Below are positions 1 to 9,575 of a DNA stretch of 64,000 bases, piece after piece (within the stretch, counting starts at the first letter, position 1; every line of letters begins with the position of its first letter). The notes under the pieces are model-generated. The model saw only the letters and a list, made by a program, of their open reading frames with translations. It did no database searches and had not been told where the DNA came from. The position numbers were made by a program, and so were the translations under genes. The stretch spans positions 1-64,000 of the forward strand of contig NZ_VUNQ01000002.1 of NCBI RefSeq assembly GCF_009695605.1. Reading direction: 5' to 3'. The stretch is from Tissierella pigra. GTDB taxonomy: Bacteria > Bacillota > Clostridia > Tissierellales > Tissierellaceae.

Positions 1-35
1 ATATTTCTTAAAATTTCTTTTGGTAATGTTGACAT
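1..35 (-). CDS. 5' end of an unidentified gene (partial)
   Basis: An ATG at 35 on the minus strand follows an AAAGGAGAA ribosome site at 42-50 with normal spacing. The readable start is MSTLPKEILRN, and the gene runs off the left edge. Eleven residues are too few to assign a family. The gene is co-directional with pcp but separated from it by about 100 bases. Confidence 0.5.
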   Translation of the reverse strand, partial: MSTLPKEILRN

Positions 36-141
36 AAAAAATTCTCCTTTCTGGTTTAAATCATATTTTGATTCTTGCCAGAAAAGAGAATTTTATTTCG
101 CAAAAGCACAGATTATTTTACACTACCCCCTGATTATTTTA

Positions 142-783
142 TTAATGAGTTTTTCCTTCCTGTACTTTTATATCTTCTTTATATTTTAATGCCCCTTCAA
201 TAGCTAGTCTTAAAGCCTTTGTAATATTTTCTGTACTCATACTAGGAACATTTCCTTTATCTAAAACTTGCTCTGGTAGAAAAGGTACATGAATAAATCC
301 TCCACTTAAATTAGGAAACTTCTTATCAATTAAATATAACAATCCATACATAATATGGTTACATACAAAAGTTCCAGCAGTATTGGAAATACTAGCAGGT
401 ACTTCTCCTTCTCTTATTTCCTGAGTCATAGCTTTAATAGGTACAGATGTAAAATATGCGTTTTCACCATCTTCAAACACTTTCTTATCTATAGGTTGAT
501 TTCCTTCATTATCTGGTATTCTTGCATCATCTATATTTATAGCAACTCTTTCTAAGGTAATATCATGTCTTCCACCAGCTTGACCAACACATATAACTAT
601 ATCTGGCTTTTCTTCTTCTATTGTCTTTTCTAATTCCACTATGGATTTCTTAAAGACAGTAGGTATTTCTTTTTTTATAATTTCTGCCCCACCAATATTA
701 TCTGCTAAACCTTTTATTGCCTCATAGGCAGGGTTTATCTTTTCTCCTCCAAAGGGATCAAATCCTGTAATCAATACTTTCAT
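142..783 (-). CDS. pcp: pyrrolidone-carboxylate peptidase (pyroglutamyl peptidase I)
   Basis: A cytosolic cysteine peptidase of family C15 that removes N-terminal pyroglutamate from peptides. The 213 residues match the usual family length. The N-terminal signature [15 protein letters not shown] is intact. The expected catalytic triad is visible as E78 (in TLERVAIN), C141 (in GTFVCNH) and H165 (in GFIHVPFLP). The start at 783 follows AAGGAGGATAAATAA, a good ribosome site. It stands just downstream of a terminator that closes the opp-tldDE operon, so it is probably transcribed on its own, but its job in peptide breakdown fits that neighbour. I see nothing odd in the protein. Confidence 0.96.
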   Translation of the reverse strand: MKVLITGFDPFGGEKINPAYEAIKGLADNIGGAEIIKKEIPTVFKKSIVELEKTIEEEKPDIVICVGQAGGRHDITLERVAINIDDARIPDNEGNQPIDKKVFEDGENAYFTSVPIKAMTQEIREGEVPASISNTAGTFVCNHIMYGLLYLIDKKFPNLSGGFIHVPFLPEQVLDKGNVPSMSTENITKALRLAIEGALKYKEDIKVQEGKTH

Positions 784-871
784 TTATTTATCCTCCTTAA
801 AATGTACATACAAACATCAAAATTATATGAATGTCTAATACATTTAATGCTATTAAAGCTTAAATTTTTAC

Positions 872-903
872 TAAAAAACGAGCGAAGATTATTCTTCACT
901 CGT
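872..903 (-). terminator. terminator of the opp-tldDE operon
   Basis: An 11-bp stem (878-888 pairing with 893-903, with one G-U pair) and a 4-base loop, followed on the minus strand by six T residues. It sits about 45 bases after the tldE stop codon. Confidence 0.85.
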
Positions 904-946
904 CTTTTTGTGATTCAATGTTGTAATATAGAATTATATAGGAATT

Positions 947-2290
947 TTACTTTCCTGCTATAGTTAGTTTACCCACATAAATTGAAGGTGAACCAAAATA
1001 ATTTGAACTTGGGTGAGAAAATTTAGTGTCATTTCCAATAATCTTAATGTTTTTCAACATTTCATATAAATTTCCCGCCATGGTTATTTGAGAAATCGGT
1101 CTTGTTATTTCTCCATCTTCTACTAATAACCCCTTAGATAATAATGAAAAGTTTCCAGATGTAGGATTGATTCCTGCATGTAGTCCATCAATATCTGTAA
1201 TTATTATACCGTTTTCCATTTCTTTAACCATATCTTCTAGAGTTTTATTTCCTTCTTTAATATACATATTTGTACTCATAGTATCAATAGAAGACTTATG
1301 GGAATTTCTAAAGCCATTTCCAGTAGAGGAAACTTCATCCTTTTCAGCAGTTTTGTTGCTATAAAGGAAAGTCTTAAGAACTCCATTTTCTATTATATAT
1401 TTTTCACTAGTTAAAGTACCTTCATCATCAAAAGTTCTATAATATTTTCCATTGTCCATTAATGGATCTTCTACTATACTAAAGGACTCTACTGCTACTT
1501 CTGTATCTATTTTACCCTTCATTAAAGATAGACCTTTTTGTACTGTGTTGCCAAAAAATATTGGAAGGAAGTTACTAAACATATCTGCTGCCACATTGTT
1601 TCTAAGGATTATATTATAATTTGAGGATTCTGCCTGATCTGAACCCAGCATACTCAAAGCATCTCCCACACTATCTTTAATTAATATATCCTTATATTCT
1701 TCTTTAAGATCATTAAATACAATATGTGAATATCCCGTTTGCATATTTTTTCCTTCTTCTGCAACAGCACCAAGATTCATCATGCCTATGGCATGACTAC
1801 TTTCAAGTTCTAATCCCTTAGTGTTTCTAATATATACAGAATTAGTTGACTCACTATAGCTACACCCACTTATGGTTTTCACTCTTTTATCTACAGCATA
1901 GGCTCTTTTTTCTAGGTCTAGTAAATAGTTTATTTTCTCTTCTTCAGTATATTTGTTAAGTAAGTTTTTCCTCGGAATAAACTCACTCTTTTCTCCTGCT
2001 AGCGAAGCTATCTTTTCTACTGTTTCACTATGATTATTTTCAGCATACTGAATTAAGTTTTTTATTAACTCATCTAAGTTTTCTTCCCATAACTTTTCCG
2101 TATAGGAATAGCCCATTTTTCCATTATAAATTCCTCTTAGAGATAATCCTGTTTCTTCTGCAACTATATATTTTTCCAATTCTCCTTCATATATGTTAAA
2201 ATCTACTGAGGAATTTTTATTTATATAGACTTCCATTTCTTCTATATTATATTCCTTACCTTTTTCAAACAATAGATTTATTAGATTCAT
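947..2290 (-). CDS. tldE: TldE/PmbA family protease subunit
   Basis: The non-catalytic partner of the TldD/TldE heterodimeric metalloprotease (family U62), which degrades unfolded or modified peptides; in E. coli it processes microcin B17 and helps degrade CcdA. The 447 residues show the family layout: an N-terminal domain of the type EEMEVYINKNSS, and a C-terminal domain with SFSIVEDPLMDNGKYYRTFDDEG and the terminal glycine-rich SPSIYVGKLTIAGK. It lacks the HExxxH metal motif found in its partner, as expected for TldE. The start codon overlaps the tldD stop by one base (TAATG), so the two are translationally coupled and probably made in equal amounts. It is the last gene of the opp-tldDE operon. 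Confidence 0.93.
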   Translation of the reverse strand: MNLINLLFEKGKEYNIEEMEVYINKNSSVDFNIYEGELEKYIVAEETGLSLRGIYNGKMGYSYTEKLWEENLDELIKNLIQYAENNHSETVEKIASLAGEKSEFIPRKNLLNKYTEEEKINYLLDLEKRAYAVDKRVKTISGCSYSESTNSVYIRNTKGLELESSHAIGMMNLGAVAEEGKNMQTGYSHIVFNDLKEEYKDILIKDSVGDALSMLGSDQAESSNYNIILRNNVAADMFSNFLPIFFGNTVQKGLSLMKGKIDTEVAVESFSIVEDPLMDNGKYYRTFDDEGTLTSEKYIIENGVLKTFLYSNKTAEKDEVSSTGNGFRNSHKSSIDTMSTNMYIKEGNKTLEDMVKEMENGIIITDIDGLHAGINPTSGNFSLLSKGLLVEDGEITRPISQITMAGNLYEMLKNIKIIGNDTKFSHPSSNYFGSPSIYVGKLTIAGK

Positions 2291-3672
2291 TATTCTCTCC
2301 CCCCAACAGTCATATTCTTAACTCTAAGGGTAGGTTGTCCTGCTCCTATGAATAATGCACCTGATGCAGCATAGCAATAACCTTGTCCAATGGAAAGATT
2401 ATTTCCTACCATATCTATATCTTGAAGGAATTTAGTTCCGTTTCCTATTAGAGTTGCACCTTTAACTGGCTTAGTTATTTTACCATTTTCAATTAAATAT
2501 GCTTCTGATAGAGAGAAGTTAAAGTCTCCAGTAGCTGGATTTACAGAACCTGCTGAAATATATTTAGCAAATAAACCTTTTTCTGTATTTCCTATTATTT
2601 CTTCCTTTGTACTTGTTCCATTATCTATATAAGTATTAGACATACGAGATGTTGGAGCAAATCTATAGTTTTGCCTTCTACCTGAAGCTGTAGGTTCCAT
2701 ATTCATTCGTCTAGCATTTAATTTATCTATCATATATCCCTTAAGAATACCATTTTCAATTAGGACATTTTTTTGAGTTCTCATACCTTCATCGTCTACT
2801 CCAAGGGAACCCCAAGAGTTAACTATGGAACCATCATCTACTAAGGTAACCACATCTGATGCAATTTTCTCTCCTATTCTGTTTGAAAAAACTGATAGTC
2901 CCTTAGCTACAGAAGAAGCTTCTAAACTATGACCACAAGCCTCATGAATCATAAGACCACCAAAACCATTATCTACAACAACTGGCATATTTCCAGCAGG
3001 ACAATAGTCAGCCATTGCCATGGTCTTAGCATTTCTAGCAGCTTCCCTTGCATAATCTTCTATATCTATCTTTTCATAAAACTCAGTACCCATTAAAGCT
3101 CCAGGTCCTATATATCCAGTTTCTATTTGTCCATTATGTTCAGCAGCAGCTATGATTAACATTCTAGTTCTTACTCTTTTATCTTCTACATAGACACCTT
3201 CTGTATTGGCTATAAGAACATTCTGCTCTTGATCTAAGTAGTTTACTGTCATTTGAACTATTTTCTCATCATAATCCATTCCAGCTCTATATGCCCTTTT
3301 AGCAAATTCTACTTTCTTAGATAAATCCACTGTAGATGGTAGATTTACATAAGGATGATTTACTGGACTTACATTTTTATCAAAGTTAAATACAATATCA
3401 TTTTTATTCCCTTTAAATGCTTTTGTTATTCTTCTAGTAATATTTATAAGGTTTTCATGAGATAAATCATTAGTATATCCATATACGGAGCTTAGTCCTT
3501 TAAAAACTCTAATGCCTATACCAAAGTCCCTTCCACTCATTCCTCTTTCAATATTACCGCCAAGTGTGGCAATTTCTGTGGAAAAATTATCTTCCATAAA
3601 AACCTCACAGAAATCACCGCCACTTGATAACGCTTCAAAAAATATATCTTGAATTATTGATTTATTTAACAT
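2290..3672 (-). CDS. tldD: TldD family metalloprotease, catalytic subunit
   Basis: The catalytic half of the TldD/TldE protease. The metal motif HEACGH (HExxxH) is at residues 243-248, followed by the conserved SLEASSVAKGLSVF. An open frame extends upstream to 3777, but that would overlap oppF by 90 bases. The ATG at 3672 has a GAAAGGGGG ribosome site directly before it and gives MLNKSIIQDIFFEAL, a typical TldD start, so I use it (460 residues). The gene follows oppF by 14 bases, which places it in the oligopeptide transport operon. The likely role is breakdown of imported or misfolded peptides. No small precursor peptide for a modified toxin is visible nearby, so a microcin-type function is not indicated. 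Confidence 0.93.
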   Translation of the reverse strand: MLNKSIIQDIFFEALSSGGDFCEVFMEDNFSTEIATLGGNIERGMSGRDFGIGIRVFKGLSSVYGYTNDLSHENLINITRRITKAFKGNKNDIVFNFDKNVSPVNHPYVNLPSTVDLSKKVEFAKRAYRAGMDYDEKIVQMTVNYLDQEQNVLIANTEGVYVEDKRVRTRMLIIAAAEHNGQIETGYIGPGALMGTEFYEKIDIEDYAREAARNAKTMAMADYCPAGNMPVVVDNGFGGLMIHEACGHSLEASSVAKGLSVFSNRIGEKIASDVVTLVDDGSIVNSWGSLGVDDEGMRTQKNVLIENGILKGYMIDKLNARRMNMEPTASGRRQNYRFAPTSRMSNTYIDNGTSTKEEIIGNTEKGLFAKYISAGSVNPATGDFNFSLSEAYLIENGKITKPVKGATLIGNGTKFLQDIDMVGNNLSIGQGYCYAASGALFIGAGQPTLRVKNMTVGGRE

Positions 3673-3686
3673 CAAATTCCCCCTTT

Positions 3687-4643
3687 CTAATATAAGTGAC
3701 AGGCAACAAAATGATCCTTTTCTACTTCTTTTAATTTTGGGGTTTCTTTGTGACATATATCCTTTGCATATGCACATCTTTTAACAAATTTACATCCAGG
3801 TGGTGGATTAATAGGGGATGGAACTTCTCCTTCTAGTTTTATCCTATTTCTTGTTTCCTCTGCACTAGGATCTGCCACTGGTATAGCAGATATTAGTGCC
3901 TTTGTATATGGATGTAATGGATTGTCATATAAGGCTTCATTACTTGCTAATTCTGCCATGGAACCTAAATACATTACCCCTACTCTGTCTGATATATGTT
4001 TTACCATGGAAAGGTCATGGGATATAAAAAGATAAGTTAAACCCATTTCCCTTTGTAATTTTATAAGAAGATTTACTATTTGAGCTTGAATAGATACGTC
4101 AAGGGCAGAAATAGGCTCATCACACATAATAAATTGTGGTTCTACTGCTAAAGCCCTTGCTATACCTATTCTTTGTCTTTGTCCTCCTGATAGTTCATGG
4201 GGGAATCTTGAACCATGTTCAGGATTTAATCCTACTTTCTTCAGTAAATCGTGTATTTTTTCTTGTCTTTCCTTAGAACTTAAATTTAAGTGAACATCCA
4301 TACCTTCACCTATAATATCACCTATGGTCATTCTAGGATCTAGGGAAGCATATGGGTCTTGGAATATAATCTGAGCATTTTTCTTAAATTCAAGTTTTTC
4401 TGCTCTATTCATTTTATGAACATCTTTTCCATTAAATAAAACTTGTCCTGATGTAGCTGGATAAATACCTAAAATCGTTCTACCACAAGTAGTTTTTCCA
4501 CATCCAGATTCACCAACTAAACCTAAAGTTTCCCCTTTTTTTATATTAAAGCTTACATTATCTACAGCCTTCAAAGTTGCATTTCTTCCTACCTGGAAGT
4601 ATTTCTTTAAATTTACTATTTCTATTAAGTTGTCCTTACTCAT
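3687..4643 (-). CDS. oppF: oligopeptide ABC transporter ATP-binding protein OppF
   Basis: One of two ATPases that power the Opp importer at the inner face of the membrane. Walker A GESGCGKT is at residues 44-51, the signature LSGGQ at 151-155 and Walker B FIMCDEP at about 171-177. The C-terminal extension PSPINPPPGCKFVKRC with further cysteines is the oligopeptide-transporter C-terminal region found in OppD/OppF. A GTG nine bases upstream (4652) keeps the frame open, but the ATG at 4643 sits at the right distance from TAGGAGGTGG and is preferred (318 residues). It overlaps the end of oppD by eight bases. Confidence 0.95.
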   Translation of the reverse strand: MSKDNLIEIVNLKKYFQVGRNATLKAVDNVSFNIKKGETLGLVGESGCGKTTCGRTILGIYPATSGQVLFNGKDVHKMNRAEKLEFKKNAQIIFQDPYASLDPRMTIGDIIGEGMDVHLNLSSKERQEKIHDLLKKVGLNPEHGSRFPHELSGGQRQRIGIARALAVEPQFIMCDEPISALDVSIQAQIVNLLIKLQREMGLTYLFISHDLSMVKHISDRVGVMYLGSMAELASNEALYDNPLHPYTKALISAIPVADPSAEETRNRIKLEGEVPSPINPPPGCKFVKRCAYAKDICHKETPKLKEVEKDHFVACHLY

Positions 4644-5661
4644 TTTTTCCACCTCCTAAGTTCCTTACTCTGTCTACTTTAGGAGCATCTGGATGCTGTA
4701 GCCAGCAATTTACTTTATGTGTATCTGAAAGACTAGTTTCTTCTGGTCTTATTTCCTTACATATTTCCATTGCATGTTCACATCTTGAAGCAAATGGACA
4801 ACCTGGTAATGGAAGAATTAAATCTGGCGGTGTACCTCCTAAGGAATAGAGCTCTTCCTTACTCTTTGTATCTACACTTGGCACAGAGTTAAGTAATGCC
4901 CAAGTATATGGATGTTGACTGTTATAGAATATCTCTTCCTTTGTTCCAGTTTCTACAATATTTCCCGCATACATAACCTGAATTCTATCTGCAAAGTTTG
5001 CAACAACTCCAAGGTCATGGGTTACAAGAATAATAGCAGTGCCAAATTTATCCTTTAATTCCTTTAATAAATCCATAATCTGTGCTTGAATAGTTACATC
5101 AAGGGCAGTAGTGGGCTCATCTGCAATTAATACCCTTGGATTACAAGATAGGGCAATGGCTATCATAACCCTCTGTCTCATTCCACCTGATAATTCATGT
5201 GGATATTGCTTTATTCTTTCTTCTGCATTTGGTATATTTACTAGTTTAAGAAGCTTAATTGCCTCTGCTTCTGCTTCTTTTTTAGTAATTTTTTTGTGAA
5301 TTTGCAAAGTCTCCATTATTTGCTTACCTACTGTCATAGTAGGGTTTAAAGATGTCATAGGGTCTTGGAATATCATAGCTACATCTTCTCCTCTATAGGA
5401 AAGCAGTCTCTTTTTATCCATTTCCACAACATTTTCACCATCAAATAAAATCTTAGACCCTTCTTTTATCTCTGCTGGTGGAGTCTTCAATAATCTTAGA
5501 ATAGCCTTTGCTGTAACAGTTTTTCCACATCCAGATTCTCCAACAATGGCCAATGTTTCTCCCTTTTTGACATCAAAGCTAATACCTCTAACAGCTTTAA
5601 CTTCTCCTGCATAGGTATGAAATGATATATTTAAGTCTTTAATTTCTAGTACTTTTTCCAT
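4636..5661 (-). CDS. oppD: oligopeptide ABC transporter ATP-binding protein OppD
   Basis: The second ATPase of the Opp importer, 341 residues. Walker A GESGCGKT is at 41-48. The signature LSGGMRQRVMIA and Walker B VLIADEPTTALD follow in order. The C-terminal region carries the cysteine cluster CPFASRCEHAMEIC typical of OppD. The start follows TAGGAGGAAGAAA. It is 10 bases downstream of oppC and overlaps oppF, so the transporter genes form one transcript. OppD and OppF usually act as a heterodimer. Confidence 0.95.
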   Translation of the reverse strand: MEKVLEIKDLNISFHTYAGEVKAVRGISFDVKKGETLAIVGESGCGKTVTAKAILRLLKTPPAEIKEGSKILFDGENVVEMDKKRLLSYRGEDVAMIFQDPMTSLNPTMTVGKQIMETLQIHKKITKKEAEAEAIKLLKLVNIPNAEERIKQYPHELSGGMRQRVMIAIALSCNPRVLIADEPTTALDVTIQAQIMDLLKELKDKFGTAIILVTHDLGVVANFADRIQVMYAGNIVETGTKEEIFYNSQHPYTWALLNSVPSVDTKSKEELYSLGGTPPDLILPLPGCPFASRCEHAMEICKEIRPEETSLSDTHKVNCWLQHPDAPKVDRVRNLGGGKNE

Positions 5662-5671
5662 TTTCTTCCTC

Positions 5672-6592
5672 CTATTGTCTTAGTTTAGGATCTAGAGCAT
5701 CTCTAAGTCCATCACCTAGTAGTGTAAATGACAACATGGTTAAAGCAATCATAAGGGCTGGGAAAAACAATTGATGAGGATAAAATATAAAGTTCTGCTG
5801 TGCAGCTGATGCTAAAGCACCCCATGAAGTTGCTGGTGGCTGAGGTCCAAGTCCAAGATAGGATAGGAATGACTCAGCAAAGATATACCCTGGAATATCA
5901 AAAGTAATAGATACTATAACTATACCTAAAGAGTTTGGAATTAAATGTTTTGTGATTATTTTCCAAGGACTAACTCCTAATGCTTCTGCTGCCATAATAT
6001 ATTCCTGTTGTTTTATTTGTAGCATCTGTCCTCTAACAAGTCTTGCCATACCGCACCAACCAGTTAAAGTCAAAGTTAAAAGTAAAGTTCCTATATCTCT
6101 TGATTCTGTAACTATTGAAATTATAATAACTATTATTAAATAGGGAATAGAAGTTAAAACCTCAACTATTCTCATCATAATATTGTCTACTTTTCCCCCG
6201 AAATATGCAGCAAAGGCACCATAAATACTTCCTACTATTGTAGAAATAAGTGCACCTACTATACCTATTATCATAGATGTCCTACCTGCTTGCCATACTC
6301 TAGAGAAAACATCACGTCCTAATTCATCTGTACCAAACCAGTGCTCACTATTTGGCTTTAGGTTAATCTTTGATGAATCTACTTCCTCATATTTGAAACC
6401 ATTTATATGTGGTCCTATTACAGTCATTATACATATGGTTAAAAGTATTACAATGGCTAACATTGCAACCTTGTTACTTCTAAGTCTTCTCCAAGCATCC
6501 TGCCAATAGCCAACTCTAGGACGTGCCATGGCTTCATTTGATGATGGATCTATACCAATTTTTCTAAATTTATCTTTTGAAATGCCTTCCAT
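5672..6592 (-). CDS. oppC: oligopeptide ABC transporter permease OppC
   Basis: A membrane-spanning permease subunit. The N-terminal OppC region (about residues 20-60, with WQDAWRRLRSNK and a first hydrophobic helix) is followed by the binding-protein-dependent transport domain with the EAA loop near EALGVSPWKIITKHLIPNSLG. The open frame begins at 6649, but the ATG at 6592 follows TAGGAGGTCCAAA and gives MEGISKDKF; the upstream start would overlap oppB by 47 bases. The chosen form has 306 residues. It pairs with OppB to form the translocation channel. Confidence 0.94.
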   Translation of the reverse strand: MEGISKDKFRKIGIDPSSNEAMARPRVGYWQDAWRRLRSNKVAMLAIVILLTICIMTVIGPHINGFKYEEVDSSKINLKPNSEHWFGTDELGRDVFSRVWQAGRTSMIIGIVGALISTIVGSIYGAFAAYFGGKVDNIMMRIVEVLTSIPYLIIVIIISIVTESRDIGTLLLTLTLTGWCGMARLVRGQMLQIKQQEYIMAAEALGVSPWKIITKHLIPNSLGIVIVSITFDIPGYIFAESFLSYLGLGPQPPATSWGALASAAQQNFIFYPHQLFFPALMIALTMLSFTLLGDGLRDALDPKLRQ

Positions 6593-6602
6593 TTTGGACC
6601 TC

Positions 6603-7538
6603 CTATTTGCTATTTTTTGAAACTCTAATTCTAGGGTCTGCAACACCATAAAGTAAGTCTACTAACAATTGAGCTATTACAAATAATGCTGCATAGAAAA
6701 CTGTAGTTCCAATAATCATAGTATAATCCCTATCATTAATGGAAGTAATATAATATGAACCTAATCCCGGAATACCAAATATCCTTTCAATAACGAAAGA
6801 ACCTGTAAATATTCCTGCAATTTGTGGTCCAAGTATAGTAATAGCAGGAAGTATTGCGTTCCTAAGAACATGTTTTCTCACGACATTAAATGGACTAACA
6901 CCTTTTGCCTGAGCTGTAAGAACATAGTCTTGATTTATTACTTCTAACACGTTTGAACGCATATATCTTCCATAGGTAGCTATGGAACCAAAGCACATTG
7001 CTATGGTAGGAAGAACCGTATGCTTAAATTTACCCCAACCAGTAGTTGGTAAAAGCTCAAACTTAACGGATAATGTATATTGTAAAAGTGCAGCAATAAT
7101 AAATACTGGTACTGTAATACCTAGAATGGCTATAAACATAACTAAATAATCTGGCCATCTATTTCTATTTAAAGCAGCTATTACTCCAAGAGTAATACCT
7201 ATGGTAATACCTATGGCTATTGCTTGAAAACCTAATCTACCTGATACTTTTGCATTTGTTAGTACAGTTTCCGTAACTGATCTACCTGGGTATCTTAGGG
7301 ACTCTCCTAAATCACCCTTTGTAACTAAATTTTTCATAAACTTTCCATATTGTACTATAACGGGCTGATCTAAACCATATTTTTGATAATAGTTTTGTTT
7401 TATCTGTTCCGGTAAATTCTTGGCCATATGTGCCAAGGGGTCACCTGGTATACTGTGCATCAAGAAAAAAGTGATAGTTACAACTATCCATAAAGTAAGA
7501 AGCATATATCCAATTCTTTTCATTATATACTTTCCCAT
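6603..7538 (-). CDS. oppB: oligopeptide ABC transporter permease OppB
   Basis: The first permease subunit of the Opp importer, 311 residues. It starts with MKRIGYMLLTLWIVVTITFF, the typical OppB first membrane helix, then the periplasm-type loop with MHSIPGDP and five further helices. The EAA loop is AQAKGVSPFNVVRKHVLRNA. A strong site AAGGAGGAACGTT precedes the ATG. It lies 72 bases after oppA, with a perfect stem-loop in the gap. Confidence 0.95.
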   Translation of the reverse strand: MGKYIMKRIGYMLLTLWIVVTITFFLMHSIPGDPLAHMAKNLPEQIKQNYYQKYGLDQPVIVQYGKFMKNLVTKGDLGESLRYPGRSVTETVLTNAKVSGRLGFQAIAIGITIGITLGVIAALNRNRWPDYLVMFIAILGITVPVFIIAALLQYTLSVKFELLPTTGWGKFKHTVLPTIAMCFGSIATYGRYMRSNVLEVINQDYVLTAQAKGVSPFNVVRKHVLRNAILPAITILGPQIAGIFTGSFVIERIFGIPGLGSYYITSINDRDYTMIIGTTVFYAALFVIAQLLVDLLYGVADPRIRVSKNSK

Positions 7539-7564
7539 AACGTTCCTCCTTAGCTTATTTAGAA

Positions 7565-7602
7565 ATATAGCAGTTTATAGATATATCTATAAACTGCTAT
7601 AT
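7565..7602 (-). promoter_or_regulatory. 38-bp perfect palindrome between oppA and oppB
   Basis: The two 19-base halves (7565-7583 and 7584-7602) are exact reverse complements. In RNA this makes a long hairpin directly after the oppA stop codon. There is no long U run after it on the minus strand, so it is more likely a partial terminator or a 3' RNA stabiliser. Such an element lets the binding protein be made in excess over the membrane and ATPase subunits. Confidence 0.75.
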
Positions 7603-7610
7603 ACATTTAA

Positions 7611-9314
7611 TTATCTACCTTCAGTATAGCTATATTTATATCCTTGAGTACCAAATGGAGTAACTCCTAAGTCATGAACATATTTATATCTAAATACATG
7701 TTCTCTTGGATATACTACTGGAGCTACTGCTGCATCTTCATATAATAATATATTTTCTGCTTCTTTAAAGTACTCTAAACGTTTAGCACTATCCATCTCT
7801 GAAGAAGCTAAAGTTATAAGTTCATCAAATCTTTCATTTACCCATCCCGTACCTATAGCTGGTGCATCTGATTTAAATAGGTTTAACATATTAATTGGGT
7901 CATTGAAATCTGCTCCCCATGCCATATAACCAATTTGGAAATCTCCTTTTTTTACATTACCATCAAATACTGGCCATTCCATTTGTTCAACTTCAAAATT
8001 AATTCCCAATGTTTTAATATAAGTTTGTTGTAAATATTCTCCATATGTTCTAAACCATTGATCTGTTCCACCTAAGGAAATCTTTACTGTTAATTTAGAT
8101 GGGTCTGTATCCATTCCTAATTCTTCTAACCCCTTAATTAAAAGTGCTTTAGGGTCTTTGTTTTCATCAGCTAATTTCTTAATTGGTGACTCTGCAACTT
8201 GTCTATATTCATCATCACCTATATTTATACTTGGTGGTACCCAACCATAAGCTGGAGCAGGTACTCCATAGAATACAGTATCAGCTAATTCTTCTCTGTT
8301 TAAAGCTATTGTAAAAGCTTTTCTTATATTGGCATTTTTAAATACCTTATCTTGAGTATTAAAGAACATGAAGTTAATACTTGGATTAACTATTTCTATA
8401 TGATTTAAATTCTCATCCTTCATGAACTTTTCTTTCCATTCTCCCTTATTAACAGTTGCTGAATCAAATGAACCATTTGCTAAGGAGTTATAAATAGCAT
8501 TTTGGTCTGAAATAATTTTCAGATTTATATTTTGTAATTTAACAGTATCTTTGTCCCAATAATTATCATTTTTAGTTAAAACTATTTCACTATTATGAAC
8601 CCAAGATGTTAAAGTAAATGGTCCATTATATACTAAAGTATCAGGTTCTGAACCATATTTATCTCCTTGTGCCTCAACTATATCTTGTCTTTGAGGGAAC
8701 ATTACTCTTTGATAAGTTAATTGCTCAAAATATGGAGTTGCTGACTCTAAAGTTATTTCAAGAGTATTATCATCTAAAGATTTTACTCCAAGTTCATCAA
8801 CAGTAAGCTCTCCACTATTTACTTTTGACGCATTTTTAATTGGCATCAAAATCCACGCATAAGGTGATGCTGTGTCTTGATCTATTGATCTTTTTATACC
8901 ATATTCATAGTCTTGAGCTCTTACTTTAACTCCATCTGACCATGTATTTTCTCTAATTTTAAATGTCCATACAGTACCATCTTCACTATGCTCCCAACTT
9001 TCTGCTCCTGCTGGTGCTAGGAAGTTATTTTGATTCTCATCTTCTTCTAATCTAGTAAGTGGTTCTAATACATTATTAAGTACTCTATTTGAATACATAT
9101 CTGAACCTTTAGAAGAATCTAAGGTACTTGGTTCAGCAACTAAATAAAGATTTAAATATTGTTCTTTATCAATAGTTGCCGCCTCATCTGTTTTTCCACC
9201 ATTATTATCTGTTGGTGGCGTAACTTCTCCATTGTCTTTTTTTCCACAGCCTGCTACAGTAAGTAATATTAACACTAGTGCTAGTGATAATGCTAAAAAC
9301 TTCTTGCTTTTCAT
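7611..9314 (-). CDS. oppA: oligopeptide-binding lipoprotein OppA
   Basis: The extracellular solute-binding protein (SBP family 5) that captures peptides for the Opp permease. It has a lipoprotein signal: KSKK, a hydrophobic stretch and the lipobox LTVAGC, so the mature protein would be anchored through C23. The linker after it is Gly/Asn/Thr-rich. The body has the family motifs WEHSEDGTVWTFKIRENTWSDG and DYEYGIKR. The length of 567 residues is typical. It is the first gene of the operon, behind a good sigma-A promoter, and is separated from oppB by a hairpin. Confidence 0.95.
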   Translation of the reverse strand: MKSKKFLALSLALVLILLTVAGCGKKDNGEVTPPTDNNGGKTDEAATIDKEQYLNLYLVAEPSTLDSSKGSDMYSNRVLNNVLEPLTRLEEDENQNNFLAPAGAESWEHSEDGTVWTFKIRENTWSDGVKVRAQDYEYGIKRSIDQDTASPYAWILMPIKNASKVNSGELTVDELGVKSLDDNTLEITLESATPYFEQLTYQRVMFPQRQDIVEAQGDKYGSEPDTLVYNGPFTLTSWVHNSEIVLTKNDNYWDKDTVKLQNINLKIISDQNAIYNSLANGSFDSATVNKGEWKEKFMKDENLNHIEIVNPSINFMFFNTQDKVFKNANIRKAFTIALNREELADTVFYGVPAPAYGWVPPSINIGDDEYRQVAESPIKKLADENKDPKALLIKGLEELGMDTDPSKLTVKISLGGTDQWFRTYGEYLQQTYIKTLGINFEVEQMEWPVFDGNVKKGDFQIGYMAWGADFNDPINMLNLFKSDAPAIGTGWVNERFDELITLASSEMDSAKRLEYFKEAENILLYEDAAVAPVVYPREHVFRYKYVHDLGVTPFGTQGYKYSYTEGR

Positions 9315-9361
9315 CTGTGAAGCCTCCTTTTTGTTATTAAGTATGTTAATTTTATATTTAT

Positions 9362-9390
9362 AGTATATAATATATTCTAATACGAGTCAA
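9362..9390 (-). promoter_or_regulatory. sigma-A-type promoter of the opp operon
   Basis: On the minus strand TTGACT and TATACT are separated by exactly 17 bases. This is close to the vegetative consensus and lies about 50 bases upstream of the oppA start. Confidence 0.75.
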
Positions 9391-9514
9391 TGTTTATCTA
9401 ACTATGTATTAGAAAGATTTCTAATAATGCATAAATTTATTGTTTAAATTATTTTCATAGTTGTACTATGTGCCATCTTAAGAATACCATTTCTACCCTT
9501 ATAAAAAGAATATG

Positions 9515-9547
9515 TTAAGGCTATACCTAAAAATAGCATAGCCTTAA
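9515..9547 (-). terminator. probable terminator after the surface protease
   Basis: A 10-bp perfect stem (9515-9524 with 9538-9547) and a 13-base loop, 28 bases past the protease stop. On the minus strand a TTCTTTTTAT run follows after a few bases, so the U tract is imperfect. Confidence 0.6.
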
Positions 9548-9575
9548 TATCATAAAACATCATTTTTGATATCTG

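Noticed and set aside
947-3672. Modified-peptide (RiPP) gene cluster around tldD/tldE
   Set aside because: No short precursor gene or modifying enzyme such as a cyclodehydratase or radical SAM protein is visible in the neighbourhood.
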